This document shows positions 51,198-61,400 of a stretch of 64,000 nucleotides of DNA, piece after piece (position 1 is the stretch's first letter; every line of letters starts with the position of its first letter). The translations under genes and the position numbers were made by a program. The stretch comes from Modestobacter sp. VKM Ac-2977 (GTDB taxonomy: Bacteria > Actinomycetota > Actinomycetes > Mycobacteriales > Geodermatophilaceae): assembly GCF_026968045.1 (NCBI RefSeq), contig NZ_JAPVBQ010000005.1, positions 124,001 to 188,000 on the forward strand. Reading direction: 5' to 3'. Below the pieces are notes generated by a model, which did no database searches, was not told where the DNA came from, and saw only the letters and a program-made list of their open reading frames with translations.

Positions 51198-52376
51198 GTG
51201 ACCGCCGTCGCAGACACCCCGCAGCACCGCCGAGCGCTGCGCTCGACCGCCAAGGTGCTGCCCGAGCACGCCCGGGCGAGCAACCGGTCGATGGTGCTCC
51301 AGCTGCTCTTCCACGCCGGGCCGCGGTCACGGGCCGAGCTGGCCCGGGCGACCGGGCTGACCCGGGTGACGATCTCGGACCTCGTGTCCTCCCTGCTCGC
51401 CCAGGGTCTGGTCACCGAGCTGGGGCAGCAGGCCGACGGCAAGGTCGGCAAGCCGGGCACGCTGGTCGGCCTGGACGCCGAGGCCTTCCAGATCGTCGCC
51501 GTCGACCTGGCCGACGACGAACTGGTGCACGGTGCCGTGCTCGACCTGTCCGGTGCCGTCCAGGAGCGCCGGACGGCGGCGGTCGGCGGCCGCACCGGCG
51601 CCGCGGCGGTCGAGGTGCTGCTGGGCCTGTGCCGGGAGCTCGTCGCGGCGACCACGCGCCCGGTGCTCGGGGTGGGGGTGGGCTCCCCGGGCGTCATCGA
51701 CCCCTCCGGCCGCGTGCTGCAGGCCCCCAACCGCGGCTGGTACGACCTGCCGCTCGCCGAGCAGCTGAGCGCCGCGCTGGAGCTGCCGGTGCACGTGGCC
51801 AACGACGCGGACACCGCGGCCCTCGGCGAGTTCACCTGGGGCGGCGCCTCCGGCAACGGCCTGCTGGTGCTCACCGTCGGCGGTGGCGTGGGCGCCGGCA
51901 TCGTGCTGGACGGCGCCCTCGTCCAGGGCAACGAGCACGCCGCCGGAGAGCTCGGGCACGTCACCGCCCTCGACGAGCGCGACGAGCACGACCAGGCCCC
52001 GCTCGGCCGCCCCGAGCCCTGCGCCTGCGGCCGCCGCGGCTGCCTGGAGACGGTGCTGTCCGTGCCGGCGATGCGCCGGCGGATCGCCGGGCTCGACCCC
52101 GCCGCCACCGACGCCGCACTGGCCTCGGTCGGGCGTCGGCTGGGGATCGTGCTGGCCCCCGTGGTCAGCGCCCTGAACCTCTCCGAGGTCGTGCTCTGCG
52201 GCCCGGGGGAGCTGTTGGGTGGGCCGCTGCGTGACGCGGCGCTGGCCACCCTGCGCGAACGCACCATCCCGGTCGTCAGCAGCCACGTCCAGCTGCGGAT
52301 GACCTCGCTCGGCGAGCACGGCGCCCTGTCCGGGGCCGCCGTGCTCGTGCTGTCCGGTCAGCTCGGGGTCACGTGA
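51198..52376 (+). CDS. ROK family transcriptional regulator
   Basis: 392 residues from a GTG with no ribosome-binding site upstream, consistent with a leaderless message. A winged helix-turn-helix about 33-60 (RSRAELARATGLTRVTISDL) precedes a ROK sugar-binding core with VANDADTAALGEFTWGG and the zinc motif PCACGRRGCLE. ROK repressors sense (amino) sugars. It heads the binding-protein, permease, kinase and GH3 operon and probably controls itself through the overlapping inverted repeat. Confidence 0.9.
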   Translation: MTAVADTPQHRRALRSTAKVLPEHARASNRSMVLQLLFHAGPRSRAELARATGLTRVTISDLVSSLLAQGLVTELGQQADGKVGKPGTLVGLDAEAFQIVAVDLADDELVHGAVLDLSGAVQERRTAAVGGRTGAAAVEVLLGLCRELVAATTRPVLGVGVGSPGVIDPSGRVLQAPNRGWYDLPLAEQLSAALELPVHVANDADTAALGEFTWGGASGNGLLVLTVGGGVGAGIVLDGALVQGNEHAAGELGHVTALDERDEHDQAPLGRPEPCACGRRGCLETVLSVPAMRRRIAGLDPAATDAALASVGRRLGIVLAPVVSALNLSEVVLCGPGELLGGPLRDAALATLRERTIPVVSSHVQLRMTSLGEHGALSGAAVLVLSGQLGVT

Positions 52377-52468
52377 CGACCCCGAGCCGACCCTCGCACG
52401 TCGGGAGAGCACGCCCCCCTGGAACGGCGCTGTCCGGCACCGTCCGCGCATCGGGAAGGAACCCCAAC

Positions 52469-53806
52469 ATGAAGAGGGTACGCACGAGAGGCCTGGCGGC
52501 CCTGGCCGTCGGGATGCTGGCGCTGACCGCCTGTGGCGGTGGCGAGGACGCCGCCGACGCCGGCGGTGAGAGCGGTGGTGAGCTGCGGTTGTGGCTGGCC
52601 GGCTCCGACACCCCGCAGGACCTCCGCGACTATCTGGTCGAGACCTTCGAGGAGCAGCACCCCGACTCCACGCTGGTGATCGAGGAGCAGGACTGGAACG
52701 GGCTCGTCCCGCGGCTGCAGACGGCGCTGACGTCGGAGAGCCAGACCCCGGACCTGGTCGAGATCGGCAACACGCAGAGTCCGACGTTCACCTACGCCGG
52801 CGCCTTCAGCGACATCACCGACATGTACGAGGAACTGGGCGGCGACGACCTGTTGCAGGGCTTCGTCGACGCCGGCACGGTCGACGACACGCTGTACGCG
52901 GTGCCCTACTACTCCGGTGCCCGCGCGGTCTTCTACAACAAGGAGCTCTTCGCCGCCGCCGGGGTCGAGGTGCCCACCACCCTGGCCGAGTTCACCGAGG
53001 TCGCGCAGACGCTCCAGCAGGCCAACCCGACCGGGGCGCCGAGCTTCTCCGGGTTCTGGCTGCCCGGTCAGGACTGGTACAACGGCGTCGCCTGGCTGAA
53101 CAGCCACGGCGGCGAGCTGGCCGTCGAGGACGGCGGCGAGTGGACCGGTGCGCTGTCCAGCCCCGAGTCGCAGGAGGGGCTGGCCGAGGTCCAGGAGCTG
53201 TTCACCACGGCCACCAGCGCACCGCGGGACGCCGACTCCAACGAGCCGTGGATCGCGTTCAACAACGGTGAGGCGGCGATGTTCTCCGCCCCGACCTGGG
53301 CCCGGTGGAGCATCGACCTGCCCGAGTGCAACAAGGGCGTGGCCGCGGACGACGAGTCCGAGGCGGCGAAGGCGCTGCTGGCCGAGCAGCAGGCGTGCAA
53401 CGAGGAGAAGACCGGCATCTTCGCCCTCCCCGGTCTGGAGGAGGGCTCGGTCGCACCGGTGTTCGCCGGCGGCTCGAACATCGGCATCCCGGCGAAGTCG
53501 GGCAACCAGGAGCTGGCCCGGGACCTGCTGCGGATCATCTTCAGCCCCGAGTACCAGACGATGCTGGCCGAGAACGGGCTGATCCCCGGCAACACCGAGT
53601 ACGCCGACGCGCTCGGCGACGACGTCTACTCCCAGGTGGCGCTGGCCGCTGCGGTCGACGCCGAGCTCACGCCGCCGGCCGAGAAGTGGGCCGACGTCGA
53701 GGGCGCCCGGATCCTGGAGGACCTCTTCCAGGAGATCGCCAGCGGCACCGACCCGGCCACGGCCGCGGCGGAGGCGGACCAGCTGATCACCGACACGCTC
53801 AACTGA
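52469..53806 (+). CDS. Sugar ABC transporter substrate-binding lipoprotein
   Basis: 445 residues. Lipoprotein signal MKRVRTRGLAALAVGMLALT then ACGGG, with the lipobox Cys at 22. Family 1 binding-protein fold (LRLWLAGSDTPQDLRDYLVE, YAVPYYSGARAVFYNKELFA, FAGGSNIGIPAKSGNQELAR), related to NgcE/DasA-like proteins for N-acetylglucosamine or chitobiose. The ligand is inferred from the ROK kinase and NagZ-like enzyme in the same operon. The ATG follows GGGAAGGAA. Confidence 0.88.
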   Translation: MKRVRTRGLAALAVGMLALTACGGGEDAADAGGESGGELRLWLAGSDTPQDLRDYLVETFEEQHPDSTLVIEEQDWNGLVPRLQTALTSESQTPDLVEIGNTQSPTFTYAGAFSDITDMYEELGGDDLLQGFVDAGTVDDTLYAVPYYSGARAVFYNKELFAAAGVEVPTTLAEFTEVAQTLQQANPTGAPSFSGFWLPGQDWYNGVAWLNSHGGELAVEDGGEWTGALSSPESQEGLAEVQELFTTATSAPRDADSNEPWIAFNNGEAAMFSAPTWARWSIDLPECNKGVAADDESEAAKALLAEQQACNEEKTGIFALPGLEEGSVAPVFAGGSNIGIPAKSGNQELARDLLRIIFSPEYQTMLAENGLIPGNTEYADALGDDVYSQVALAAAVDAELTPPAEKWADVEGARILEDLFQEIASGTDPATAAAEADQLITDTLN

Positions 53807-53920
53807 CCGCCTGACCCCGCTCGCCGGGGGCGCGACCGCGCCCGCCCGCCGTCCGGCGCCAGCGCGCCGCGATCGCGTCCCCCGGCCCGGCCCGGTCCTG
53901 CCCGGATCCAGGAGCCCGCC

Positions 53921-54910
53921 ATGTCCGCGCCACCCGCACCCGCCGCGACCGCACCGGCCCCGCCCCGCACGTCCGCCCCGACGACGGGGAGCAGCTCCGC
54001 GACCCCGCCGCGCCGCCGCCGTCGGCCGCTCCGCTCCCGCCTGGGGCCCTACCTCCTGCTCATCCCGGCCCTGGTCCCGCTCGGGGTGGGCCTGGGCTAC
54101 CCGCTGGTCCGCCAGTTCGTCTTCTCCTTCCAGGAGTACGGCCTGGCCCAGCAGTTCGGCCGGCCGGCCGAGTGGGTCGGCCTGGACAACTACGTCACCC
54201 TGCTCTCCGACCCCTACGTCTGGGGGGTGATCGCCCGGTCGATCGCCTTCTGCCTGGTCAACGCCGCGCTGACCATGGCGCTGGGCATCGCGCTGGCGGT
54301 GCTGATGACCAAGGTCGGCCGGGCCGCCCGGATCACCCTGCAGGTCGGCATGCTGCTGGCCTGGGGCACGCCGGTGCTGGCCACGATGACCGTCTGGCAA
54401 TGGCTGTTCGACTCCCAGTACGGCGTCGTCAACTGGGTGCTGGCCGGGCCGCTGGGGATGGAGGGGCAGCGCGGCCACTCCTGGCTGATCGAGCCGCTGT
54501 CCTTCTACGCGGTGGCCACGGTGATCGTGGTCTGGATGAGCGTGCCGTTCGTCGTCTTCACCGTCTACGCCGGGCTGCTGCAGGTGCCCGAGGAGTGCAT
54601 GGAGGCCGCCCAGCTGGACGGGGCGAGCAGCTGGCAGCGGCTGTGGCGGCTGGCGCTCCCGATGATCAAGCCGGTGCTCTTCGTGGTGGCCCTGCTCCAG
54701 GTGATCTGGGACCTGCGGGTGTTCACCCAGATCCACGTGCTGCAGCGGGCCGGTGCGCCGACCCGGGAGACCCACCTGCTGGGCACCTACATCTACTCGC
54801 TGTCCAAGGAGTTCTCGATGGCCGGGGCGATGGCCACGATCATGCTGGTGATCACGCTGGCGCTGACCGTCTTCTACATCCGCCGGATGCTGCGCGAGGA
54901 CGAGGCATGA
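53921..54910 (+). CDS. Sugar ABC transporter permease, first subunit (MalF-like)
   Basis: 329 residues: a Pro/Thr-rich cytosolic start of about 40 residues, then six membrane helices with the EAA loop MEAAQLDGASSWQRLWRLAL PMIKP. It pairs with the next permease, whose start overlaps this stop by four bases (ATGA). Confidence 0.9.
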   Translation: MSAPPAPAATAPAPPRTSAPTTGSSSATPPRRRRRPLRSRLGPYLLLIPALVPLGVGLGYPLVRQFVFSFQEYGLAQQFGRPAEWVGLDNYVTLLSDPYVWGVIARSIAFCLVNAALTMALGIALAVLMTKVGRAARITLQVGMLLAWGTPVLATMTVWQWLFDSQYGVVNWVLAGPLGMEGQRGHSWLIEPLSFYAVATVIVVWMSVPFVVFTVYAGLLQVPEECMEAAQLDGASSWQRLWRLALPMIKPVLFVVALLQVIWDLRVFTQIHVLQRAGAPTRETHLLGTYIYSLSKEFSMAGAMATIMLVITLALTVFYIRRMLREDEA

Positions 54911-55815
54911 CCGCCGTCGTCCCGCCGCCGTCCACCGCCGTGCCCGCCCGCGCCCAGGTGGTGCCCAACCGGCGCCGGCCCCGGCGCCGGGCCACCGCGG
55001 CCCGCTGGCTGCTGGGGGCGCTGGCGGTGCTGGTCGCGCTGGCCTGGGTCTTCCCGGTCTACTGGATGATCAACAGCGCGTTCCTGCCGACCAACCGGCT
55101 GCGCACCCCGGAGCCGTCGTTCCTGCCCTTCGGCGGCACCCTGTCCAACTTCCGCCGGGTGCTCACCGACCCGTCGTTCTACGACGCCTTCAAGGTCTCC
55201 CTCGCCGTCACCGGGCTGACCCTGGCCGCCGCGATCCTCTTCGCCTTCGTCGCGGCGCTGGCGATCAGCCGGTTCCGCTTCCGGGGCCGCAAGAGCTTCG
55301 TCGTGACGGTGCTGGTCGTGCAGATGATCCCGGCCGAGGGGCTGTTCATCTCGCAGTACCAGATGCTGGACACCTGGCACCTGGTCAACTCGGTGCTGGG
55401 CCTCTCGATCGTCTACGTCGCCGCCGTGCTGCCGTTCACCATCTGGATGCTGCGCGGCTTCGTCAGCGGCGTGCCGATCGAGCTGGAGGAGGCCGCGATG
55501 ATGGACGGCCTGTCCCGCACCGGCGCGTTCTTCCGGATCACCTTCCCGCTGCTCGCCCCCGGGCTGGTCGCCTCCGGTGTCTACGGGTTCCTGCAGGCCT
55601 GGAACGAGTACACCCTCGCGCTGGTCGTGATGACCGACCCGGCCGAGCGCACCCTCCCGCTGTGGCTGCAGGGCCTGGTCGAGGCCAACCGGGCGACCGA
55701 CTGGGGCGTGGTCATGGCCGGCGCGGCGCTGATCACCGTGCCGGTCATCGCGTTCTTCCTGTTCGTCCAGCGGCGGATGAGCTCCGGTCTGGTGGCCGGG
55801 GCGGTGAAGGGGTGA
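54907..55815 (+). CDS. Sugar ABC transporter permease, second subunit (MalG-like)
   Basis: 302 residues. Six helices, EAA loop LEEAAMMDGLSRTGAFFRIT then FPLLAPG, and the typical end RRMSSGLVAGAVKG. Its stop overlaps the GTG of the following kinase gene. No ATP-binding subunit is encoded in the operon, so a shared ATPase of the MsiK type must be used (inference). Confidence 0.9.
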   Translation: MTAVVPPPSTAVPARAQVVPNRRRPRRRATAARWLLGALAVLVALAWVFPVYWMINSAFLPTNRLRTPEPSFLPFGGTLSNFRRVLTDPSFYDAFKVSLAVTGLTLAAAILFAFVAALAISRFRFRGRKSFVVTVLVVQMIPAEGLFISQYQMLDTWHLVNSVLGLSIVYVAAVLPFTIWMLRGFVSGVPIELEEAAMMDGLSRTGAFFRITFPLLAPGLVASGVYGFLQAWNEYTLALVVMTDPAERTLPLWLQGLVEANRATDWGVVMAGAALITVPVIAFFLFVQRRMSSGLVAGAVKG

Positions 55816-56792
55816 CCGCGCTGTCGGCTGGTGAGGGCGGGTGCACGGTCGGGTTGGACATCGGCGGCACCAAGGTGCTCGGGGTGCTGCTGGACGACGC
55901 GGCGACGGTGCGGGCCAGCGTGCGGGTCCCCAGCCGGCCGGGCACCGAGGGCGTGGTCGGGGCCGCGGCCGAGGTCGTGGCGCGGCTGTGCCGCACCGCC
56001 GGCATCCCCCCGGGCGAGCTGACCGGGGTCGGCGCCGGGGTGCCCGGCCTGGTCGCCCCGCTGACCGGTGAGGTCTCCCACGCGGTGAACCTGGGCATCT
56101 CCGACGAGCCGGTCGCGCTGGCCCCGCTGCTGGCCGACCGGCTGGGCGGTGTGCCGGTGACCGTGGAGAACGACCTGAACGTCGCCGCCGTCGGCGCGGC
56201 CCGGGTGCTCGGCCTGCGGGGCGACCTGGCCTTCCTCTCCCTGGGCACCGGGGTGGCCGCCGGGCTGCTGCTCGGCGGGGAGCTGCGGCGCGGCCACCGC
56301 GGCGGCGCCGGGGAGATCGGGCACATCCCGTACGACCCGGCGGGCCCGCGCTGCCCGTGTGGTCAGCGGGGCTGCCTGGAGCTCTACGCCTCCGGGGCGG
56401 CGCTGGGCGCGGCCTGGCCCAGCCGCACCGGTCGGCCCGCCGCCGTGGAGGTGTTCGGGGCGGCCGCTGCCGGGGACGCCGCCGCCGTGCGGGTCCGGGA
56501 CGCCTTCGCCGGGGCGGTCGCCGCCGCCGTCCGGCTGCTGGTGCTCACCTGCGACGTCGAGCACGTGGTGCTCGGGGGTGGGGTCGCCGAGGTCGGTGCC
56601 CCGCTGATGGCGGCGGTGGCGCTCCAGTGCCGGCGGCAGGCCTCCGGATCGCCGTTCCTGGACAGCCTGCAGATCGCCGACCGGGTCCAGCTGGTGCCCG
56701 ACGGGGTGCCGGTGGCCCCGATCGGGGCCGCGCTCGCGGTGCGGGACCGGGCCGCCGCCGGCGGACGCCGCCCGGTGCCCACCCCGTCGTGA
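55812..56792 (+). CDS. ROK family sugar kinase, probable N-acetylglucosamine kinase
   Basis: 326 residues from a GTG overlapping the previous stop. No helix-turn-helix; instead the ATP-binding start VGLDIGGTKVLGVLLDD, VTVENDLNVAAVGAAR, GAGEIGHIPYDPAGPRCPC with the zinc motif CPCGQRGCLE. ROK kinases phosphorylate glucose, GlcNAc or ManNAc. Context with a NagZ-like GH3 favours an N-acetylhexosamine. It ends four bases into a possible GTG start of the GH3 gene. Confidence 0.85.
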   Translation: MTALSAGEGGCTVGLDIGGTKVLGVLLDDAATVRASVRVPSRPGTEGVVGAAAEVVARLCRTAGIPPGELTGVGAGVPGLVAPLTGEVSHAVNLGISDEPVALAPLLADRLGGVPVTVENDLNVAAVGAARVLGLRGDLAFLSLGTGVAAGLLLGGELRRGHRGGAGEIGHIPYDPAGPRCPCGQRGCLELYASGAALGAAWPSRTGRPAAVEVFGAAAAGDAAAVRVRDAFAGAVAAAVRLLVLTCDVEHVVLGGGVAEVGAPLMAAVALQCRRQASGSPFLDSLQIADRVQLVPDGVPVAPIGAALAVRDRAAAGGRRPVPTPS

Positions 56793-56836
56793 CCGGTCCG
56801 GCGGCACCCCCTTCCCCCGACGAGGAGCACCAGAGC

Positions 56837-58324
56837 ATGTCCACCGAGCACCACAGCACGACCGACCTGGACCGGCTGGTGAACGCCTGTCTCATGCCGG
56901 GCTTCACCGGTGCGACGCTCCCCGCCTGGGTCGCCGACGCACTGGCCGACGGCCTGGCCGGGGTCTGCCTGTACGGCCAGAACCTCACCGGCGAGGGCCC
57001 GCCGGTGGCCGAGCGGGTCGCGGCGATCACCGCGGCGGCCCGGGCCGTGCGCGGCGACGTGCTGGTGGCGCTGGACGAGGAGGGCGGGGACGTGACCCGC
57101 CTGGAGTACACGGTCGGCAGCAGCTGGCCGGGCAACGCCGCCCTCGGCGTGGTCGACGACGAGGCGGTCACCTTCGCGGTGGCCGCCGGGATCGGCGCCC
57201 AGCTGCGCCGGGTCGGGGTGGACGTCGACCTCGCGCCGTCGGTGGACGTCAACAGCGACGTCGCCAACCCGGTCATCGGCGTCCGCTCGTTCGGCGCAGA
57301 CCCTGCGCTGGTCGCCCGGCACGGGGTGGCCTACGTGCAGGGGCTGCGGGCCGCCGGCGTCGCCGCCGCCGCGAAGCACTTCCCCGGGCACGGGGCGACC
57401 ACGGTCGACTCGCACCTCGGCCTGCCGGTCATCGATGCTGATGAGGCCACCTTCCGGGAGCGCGAGCTGCCGCCCTTCGCCGCCGCCGTCCGGGCCGGGG
57501 TGGACCTGGTCATGACGGCGCACGTCGTCTTCCCCGCACTGGACACCGCGCCGGCCACGCTGAGCCGCCGGCTGCTGGTCGACGTGCTCCGCGGCGAGCT
57601 GGGCTTCACCGGCGTCGTGGTCACCGATGCCCTGGACATGGCCGGGGTCCGGGCCGCACACGGGCTGGCCGGGGCGGCCGTGCTCTCCCTGGCCGCCGGT
57701 GCCGACCTGCTGCTGCTGGGTGCCGAGGACGGCGAGGAGCACTGCGCGGCGATCCGGGCGGCGGTGCGGGCGGCCCTCGCCGACGGCACGTTGCCCGCGG
57801 CCCGGCTGCGCGACGCCGCGGCCCGGGTGACCGCGCTGCGGCAGCGGCTGGCCGACGTCGAGCGCCCCGAGCCCCCGGCGACCGACCCGGACACCGGGCG
57901 GGCCGCTGCCCGGGCCGCCCTCCAGCCGCGTGGCGTCGCGCCGCTGAGCGGGCCGGCGGTCGTGGCCGAGCTGCGCGCCGAGACGAACCTGGCGGTCGGG
58001 GACGCCGCCTGGAGCCTGGCCCAGCCGCTGGCCGAGGACGGCCTGCTGGCCGGGCTGCAGACGGTGACCGAGGGCGGGGTCACTGCAGAGGAGGTGGCCG
58101 CCTCGGCGACCGGCCGGCCGCTGGTGGTCGCCGTCCGCGACGCCTACCGCAGCCCCTGGCAGACCGCGTGGCTCGACCGGCTCCTCCGGGCCCGGCCCGA
58201 CGCGGTCCTGGTCGCGCTGGGCATGTCGGTCGACGCCGAGCGGGCGCCGGGGCCGGCGGTCGCGGCGCACGGTGCCGCCCGGGCGGTCACCCGGGCGGTC
58301 GCCGACCTGCTCCACGGCGACTGA
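56837..58324 (+). CDS. GH3 beta-N-acetylglucosaminidase, NagZ-like
   Basis: 495 residues from an ATG with GAGGAG upstream (an alternative GTG at 56789 overlaps the kinase stop). The NagZ signature KHFPGHGATTVDSHLGLPVI (180-199), including the His/Asp pair that serves as acid/base in this subfamily, and nucleophile Asp264 in VVVTDALDMAGV are present. A second, smaller domain occupies 360-495. No signal peptide: it should split imported chitobiose or GlcNAc-containing muropeptides, giving GlcNAc for the upstream ROK kinase. Confidence 0.88.
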   Translation: MSTEHHSTTDLDRLVNACLMPGFTGATLPAWVADALADGLAGVCLYGQNLTGEGPPVAERVAAITAAARAVRGDVLVALDEEGGDVTRLEYTVGSSWPGNAALGVVDDEAVTFAVAAGIGAQLRRVGVDVDLAPSVDVNSDVANPVIGVRSFGADPALVARHGVAYVQGLRAAGVAAAAKHFPGHGATTVDSHLGLPVIDADEATFRERELPPFAAAVRAGVDLVMTAHVVFPALDTAPATLSRRLLVDVLRGELGFTGVVVTDALDMAGVRAAHGLAGAAVLSLAAGADLLLLGAEDGEEHCAAIRAAVRAALADGTLPAARLRDAAARVTALRQRLADVERPEPPATDPDTGRAAARAALQPRGVAPLSGPAVVAELRAETNLAVGDAAWSLAQPLAEDGLLAGLQTVTEGGVTAEEVAASATGRPLVVAVRDAYRSPWQTAWLDRLLRARPDAVLVALGMSVDAERAPGPAVAAHGAARAVTRAVADLLHGD

Positions 58325-58494
58325 GTCGGCCGTCCGCCCCGGGGCGCGCGGCAGTCGAGGGGTCCGGAGCAGACGGAGATGAACAGGACCTGTCCGTATC
58401 GACGACTGACTGCTTTCATGTCGACACGTCGCGTTCACACGAATGAGTGACAGTCCTCGGCGTCGTACCGACCCGTCGCACCCGGAGGCCATCC

Positions 58495-61400
58495 GTGCCC
58501 TTTGCCCACTCGATGACAGCGCGCAGGGTCGCTGCCGTCACCGCCGTCGCCGTCGGGGGTGCGCTGCTCGGCGCATCACCCGCACTGGCGCTCGAGCCGC
58601 CCGCCGGCAGCCCGTTCATCAGCGAGTTCCACTACGACAACGGCGGGGACGACGCCAACGAGCGCATCGAGGTCACTGCCGCGCCGGGCACCGACCTCAC
58701 CGGTTGGACGCTCGTCGGCGTCAACGGCAGCAATGGCTCGAACTACGACACGCAGACCCTCTCCGGGGTGGTCGGCGACTCCGGCGTGCTGGTCGTGGAC
58801 TTCGCCGGGCTGCAGAACGGCGCCCCGGACGGCATCGCACTGGTGGCCCCGGACGGCACGGTCGTGCAGTTCCTCTCCTACGAGGGCACCCTGACCGGCA
58901 CGTTCGGCGACCAGTCCGTCGACTCCACCGACGTCGGCGTCAGCGAGACCGGCAGCAGCCGCGCCGACGGCTCGATCCAGCTGGTCGACGGCGCCTGGGT
59001 GGTCACCGACACCAACACCTTCGGCGCGGTCAACGCGGTCGTCGAGCCCACGGACCCCGAGCCCACGGACCCCGAGCCGGTCGACTGCGCCACCGACGGG
59101 CTCACCGCCATCACCGACGTGCAGGGCACCGGCGACGAGAGCCCGCTGGTCGGCGAGACGGTCACCGTCGCCGGCGTGGTGACGAGCAGCCCCGAGGGCT
59201 TCGGCAGCGTCTACGTGCAGGACCCGGCGGCGGCTCCGGGCGCGGCCTCGACCGCCGTCAACGTCTTCGGCTCCACCGAGGGCCTGGAGATCGGCGACGC
59301 CGTCCAGGTCACCGGCGAGGTCGCCGAGTACCAGGGGCTCACCCAGGTCACCGCGGACACGGTCGACGTCTGCGCCGAGGACGCCGCGCTGCCCGATCCG
59401 GTCGCCGTCGACTGGGCGGGCACCACCGCCGCCCAGCGTGAGGCGCTGGAGGGCGTGCGCATCTCCCTCAGCGGCCCCTACACCGTCACCGAGGTCTACA
59501 ACCTCAACCGCTTCGGCGAGATCATGCTCAACCCCGGGGACGAGCCGCTGCGCCAGGCCACCGACGTCGTCGAGCCCGGCCAGGCCGCCATCGACTACGA
59601 GGCGGCGAACGCGGCCCGGGTGCTGCTGCTCGACGACGGCCGCAGCACCAACCTCGCCAACGCCGGCATCGAGCCGAGCTACGGCGCCCTCGAGGACGCC
59701 GTCCGGGTCGGTGACCAGGTCGCCTCCTTCGGCGACGTGCCCTACGTCCTGGACTACCGCTACGACGCCTGGCGCGCACAGCCGGCCACCGTGGTGACCG
59801 CGGAGACCGCCGGCGCCGCCACCTTCGACGACGCCAACCCGCGCACCGACGTCCCCGAGCAGGTCGGCGGCGACGTCCAGGTCGCGTCGTTCAACGTCCT
59901 GAACTACTTCACCACCTTCGGCGGTGAGGCACGCGGTGCCGAGGACGCCGCGGAGCTGGCGGAGCAGGAGGCCAAGATCGTCGCGGCGATCAACGCCCTG
60001 GGCGCCGAGGTGGTCGCCCTGGAGGAGATCGAGAACTCCGTCAAGTTCGGGGAGGACCGGGACGAGGCCCTGGCCGCCCTCACCGCCGCGCTGAACGCCG
60101 CGGCCGGCGAGGAGCGCTGGGCCTTCGTGCCCTCGCCGGCGGTGCTGCCGCCGGTGGAGGACCAGGACGTCATCCGCAACGCCTTCATCTACCAGCCGGC
60201 CGCCGTCGAGCTGGTGGGTGAGTCGGTGGTCGACACCGACGAGGTGTGGGCGGGCCTGGCCCGCCAGCCGCTCGCGCAGACCTTCCGCGCCGACGGCGAG
60301 GAGTTCACCGTCGTGGTGAACCACTTCAAGTCCAAGGGCTCTGCGCCCGAGGGCGACGAGGACACCGGCGACGGCCAGGGCAACGCCAACGCCACCCGGG
60401 TCGCCGAGGCGCAGCGGCTGGCCGCCTTCGTCGAGTCGCTGGAGAGCGCGCCCGAGAACGTGCTGCTGATCGGTGACTTCAACAGCTACACGATGGAGGA
60501 CCCGCTCGACGTCCTCGTCGCCGAGGGCTACACCAACCTCGGGGCGCGGACCGGCGAGAGCACCTACGTCTTCTCCGGTCGGGTCGGCTCCCTGGACCAC
60601 GCGTTCGCCTCCCCGGCGCTGCTCGAGGACGTCACCGGCGTCGACATCTGGAACATCAACTCCGTCGAGTCCTACGGCTACCAGTACGACGGTTACCCGG
60701 GCTGGTACGACGACGACCCGTTCCGGTCCTCCGACCACGACCCGATCCTGGTCGGCCTGGACCTGGGTGAGGAGGGTGCCGGCGGCGGCGGTGGTGAGGA
60801 CGACGGCACCACCGAGCTGCAGCTGCTGGGGATCAACGACTTCCACGGCCGGCTGGACGACGCGGTCGCCCTGGCGGGCACCATCGAGCAGCAGCGGGCC
60901 CGGGACGACGTCGACGCGACCGTGCTGCTGTCGGCCGGGGACAACATCGGCGCCTCGCCGTTCGTCTCCGCCAGCCAGCAGGACGCCCCGACGATCGAGG
61001 TGCTCAACGAGATGGGCCTCGACGCCTCGGCCGTGGGCAACCACGAGTTCGACCGCGGCTTCGCCGACCTGACCGGCCGGGTGGGCGTCGACGGCGAGAG
61101 CGGTCTGGCCGACTTCGACTACCTGGGCGCCAACGTCTACGGCACCGACGGTGACCCGGTGCTGCCGGGGTACGAGCTGGTGGAGGCCGCCGGCGTCACC
61201 GTCGGGGTCATCGGCGTCGTCACCCAGGAGACGAGCTCGCTGGTCTCCCCGGCCGGCATCGAGGGCATCACGTTCGGCGACCCGGTGGAGGCCGTGAACA
61301 GGGTGACCGACGAGCTCACCGACGGGGTCGGGGACGAGGCCGAGGTCATCGTCCTGGTCGCCCACGAGGGCGCACCGGAGGGTGAGGCCACCAGCACGCT

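Noticed and set aside
59041-59085. Short tandem repeat coding DPEPT in the nuclease gene
   Set aside because: Only two repeat units forming a domain linker; no sign of a variable-number repeat.
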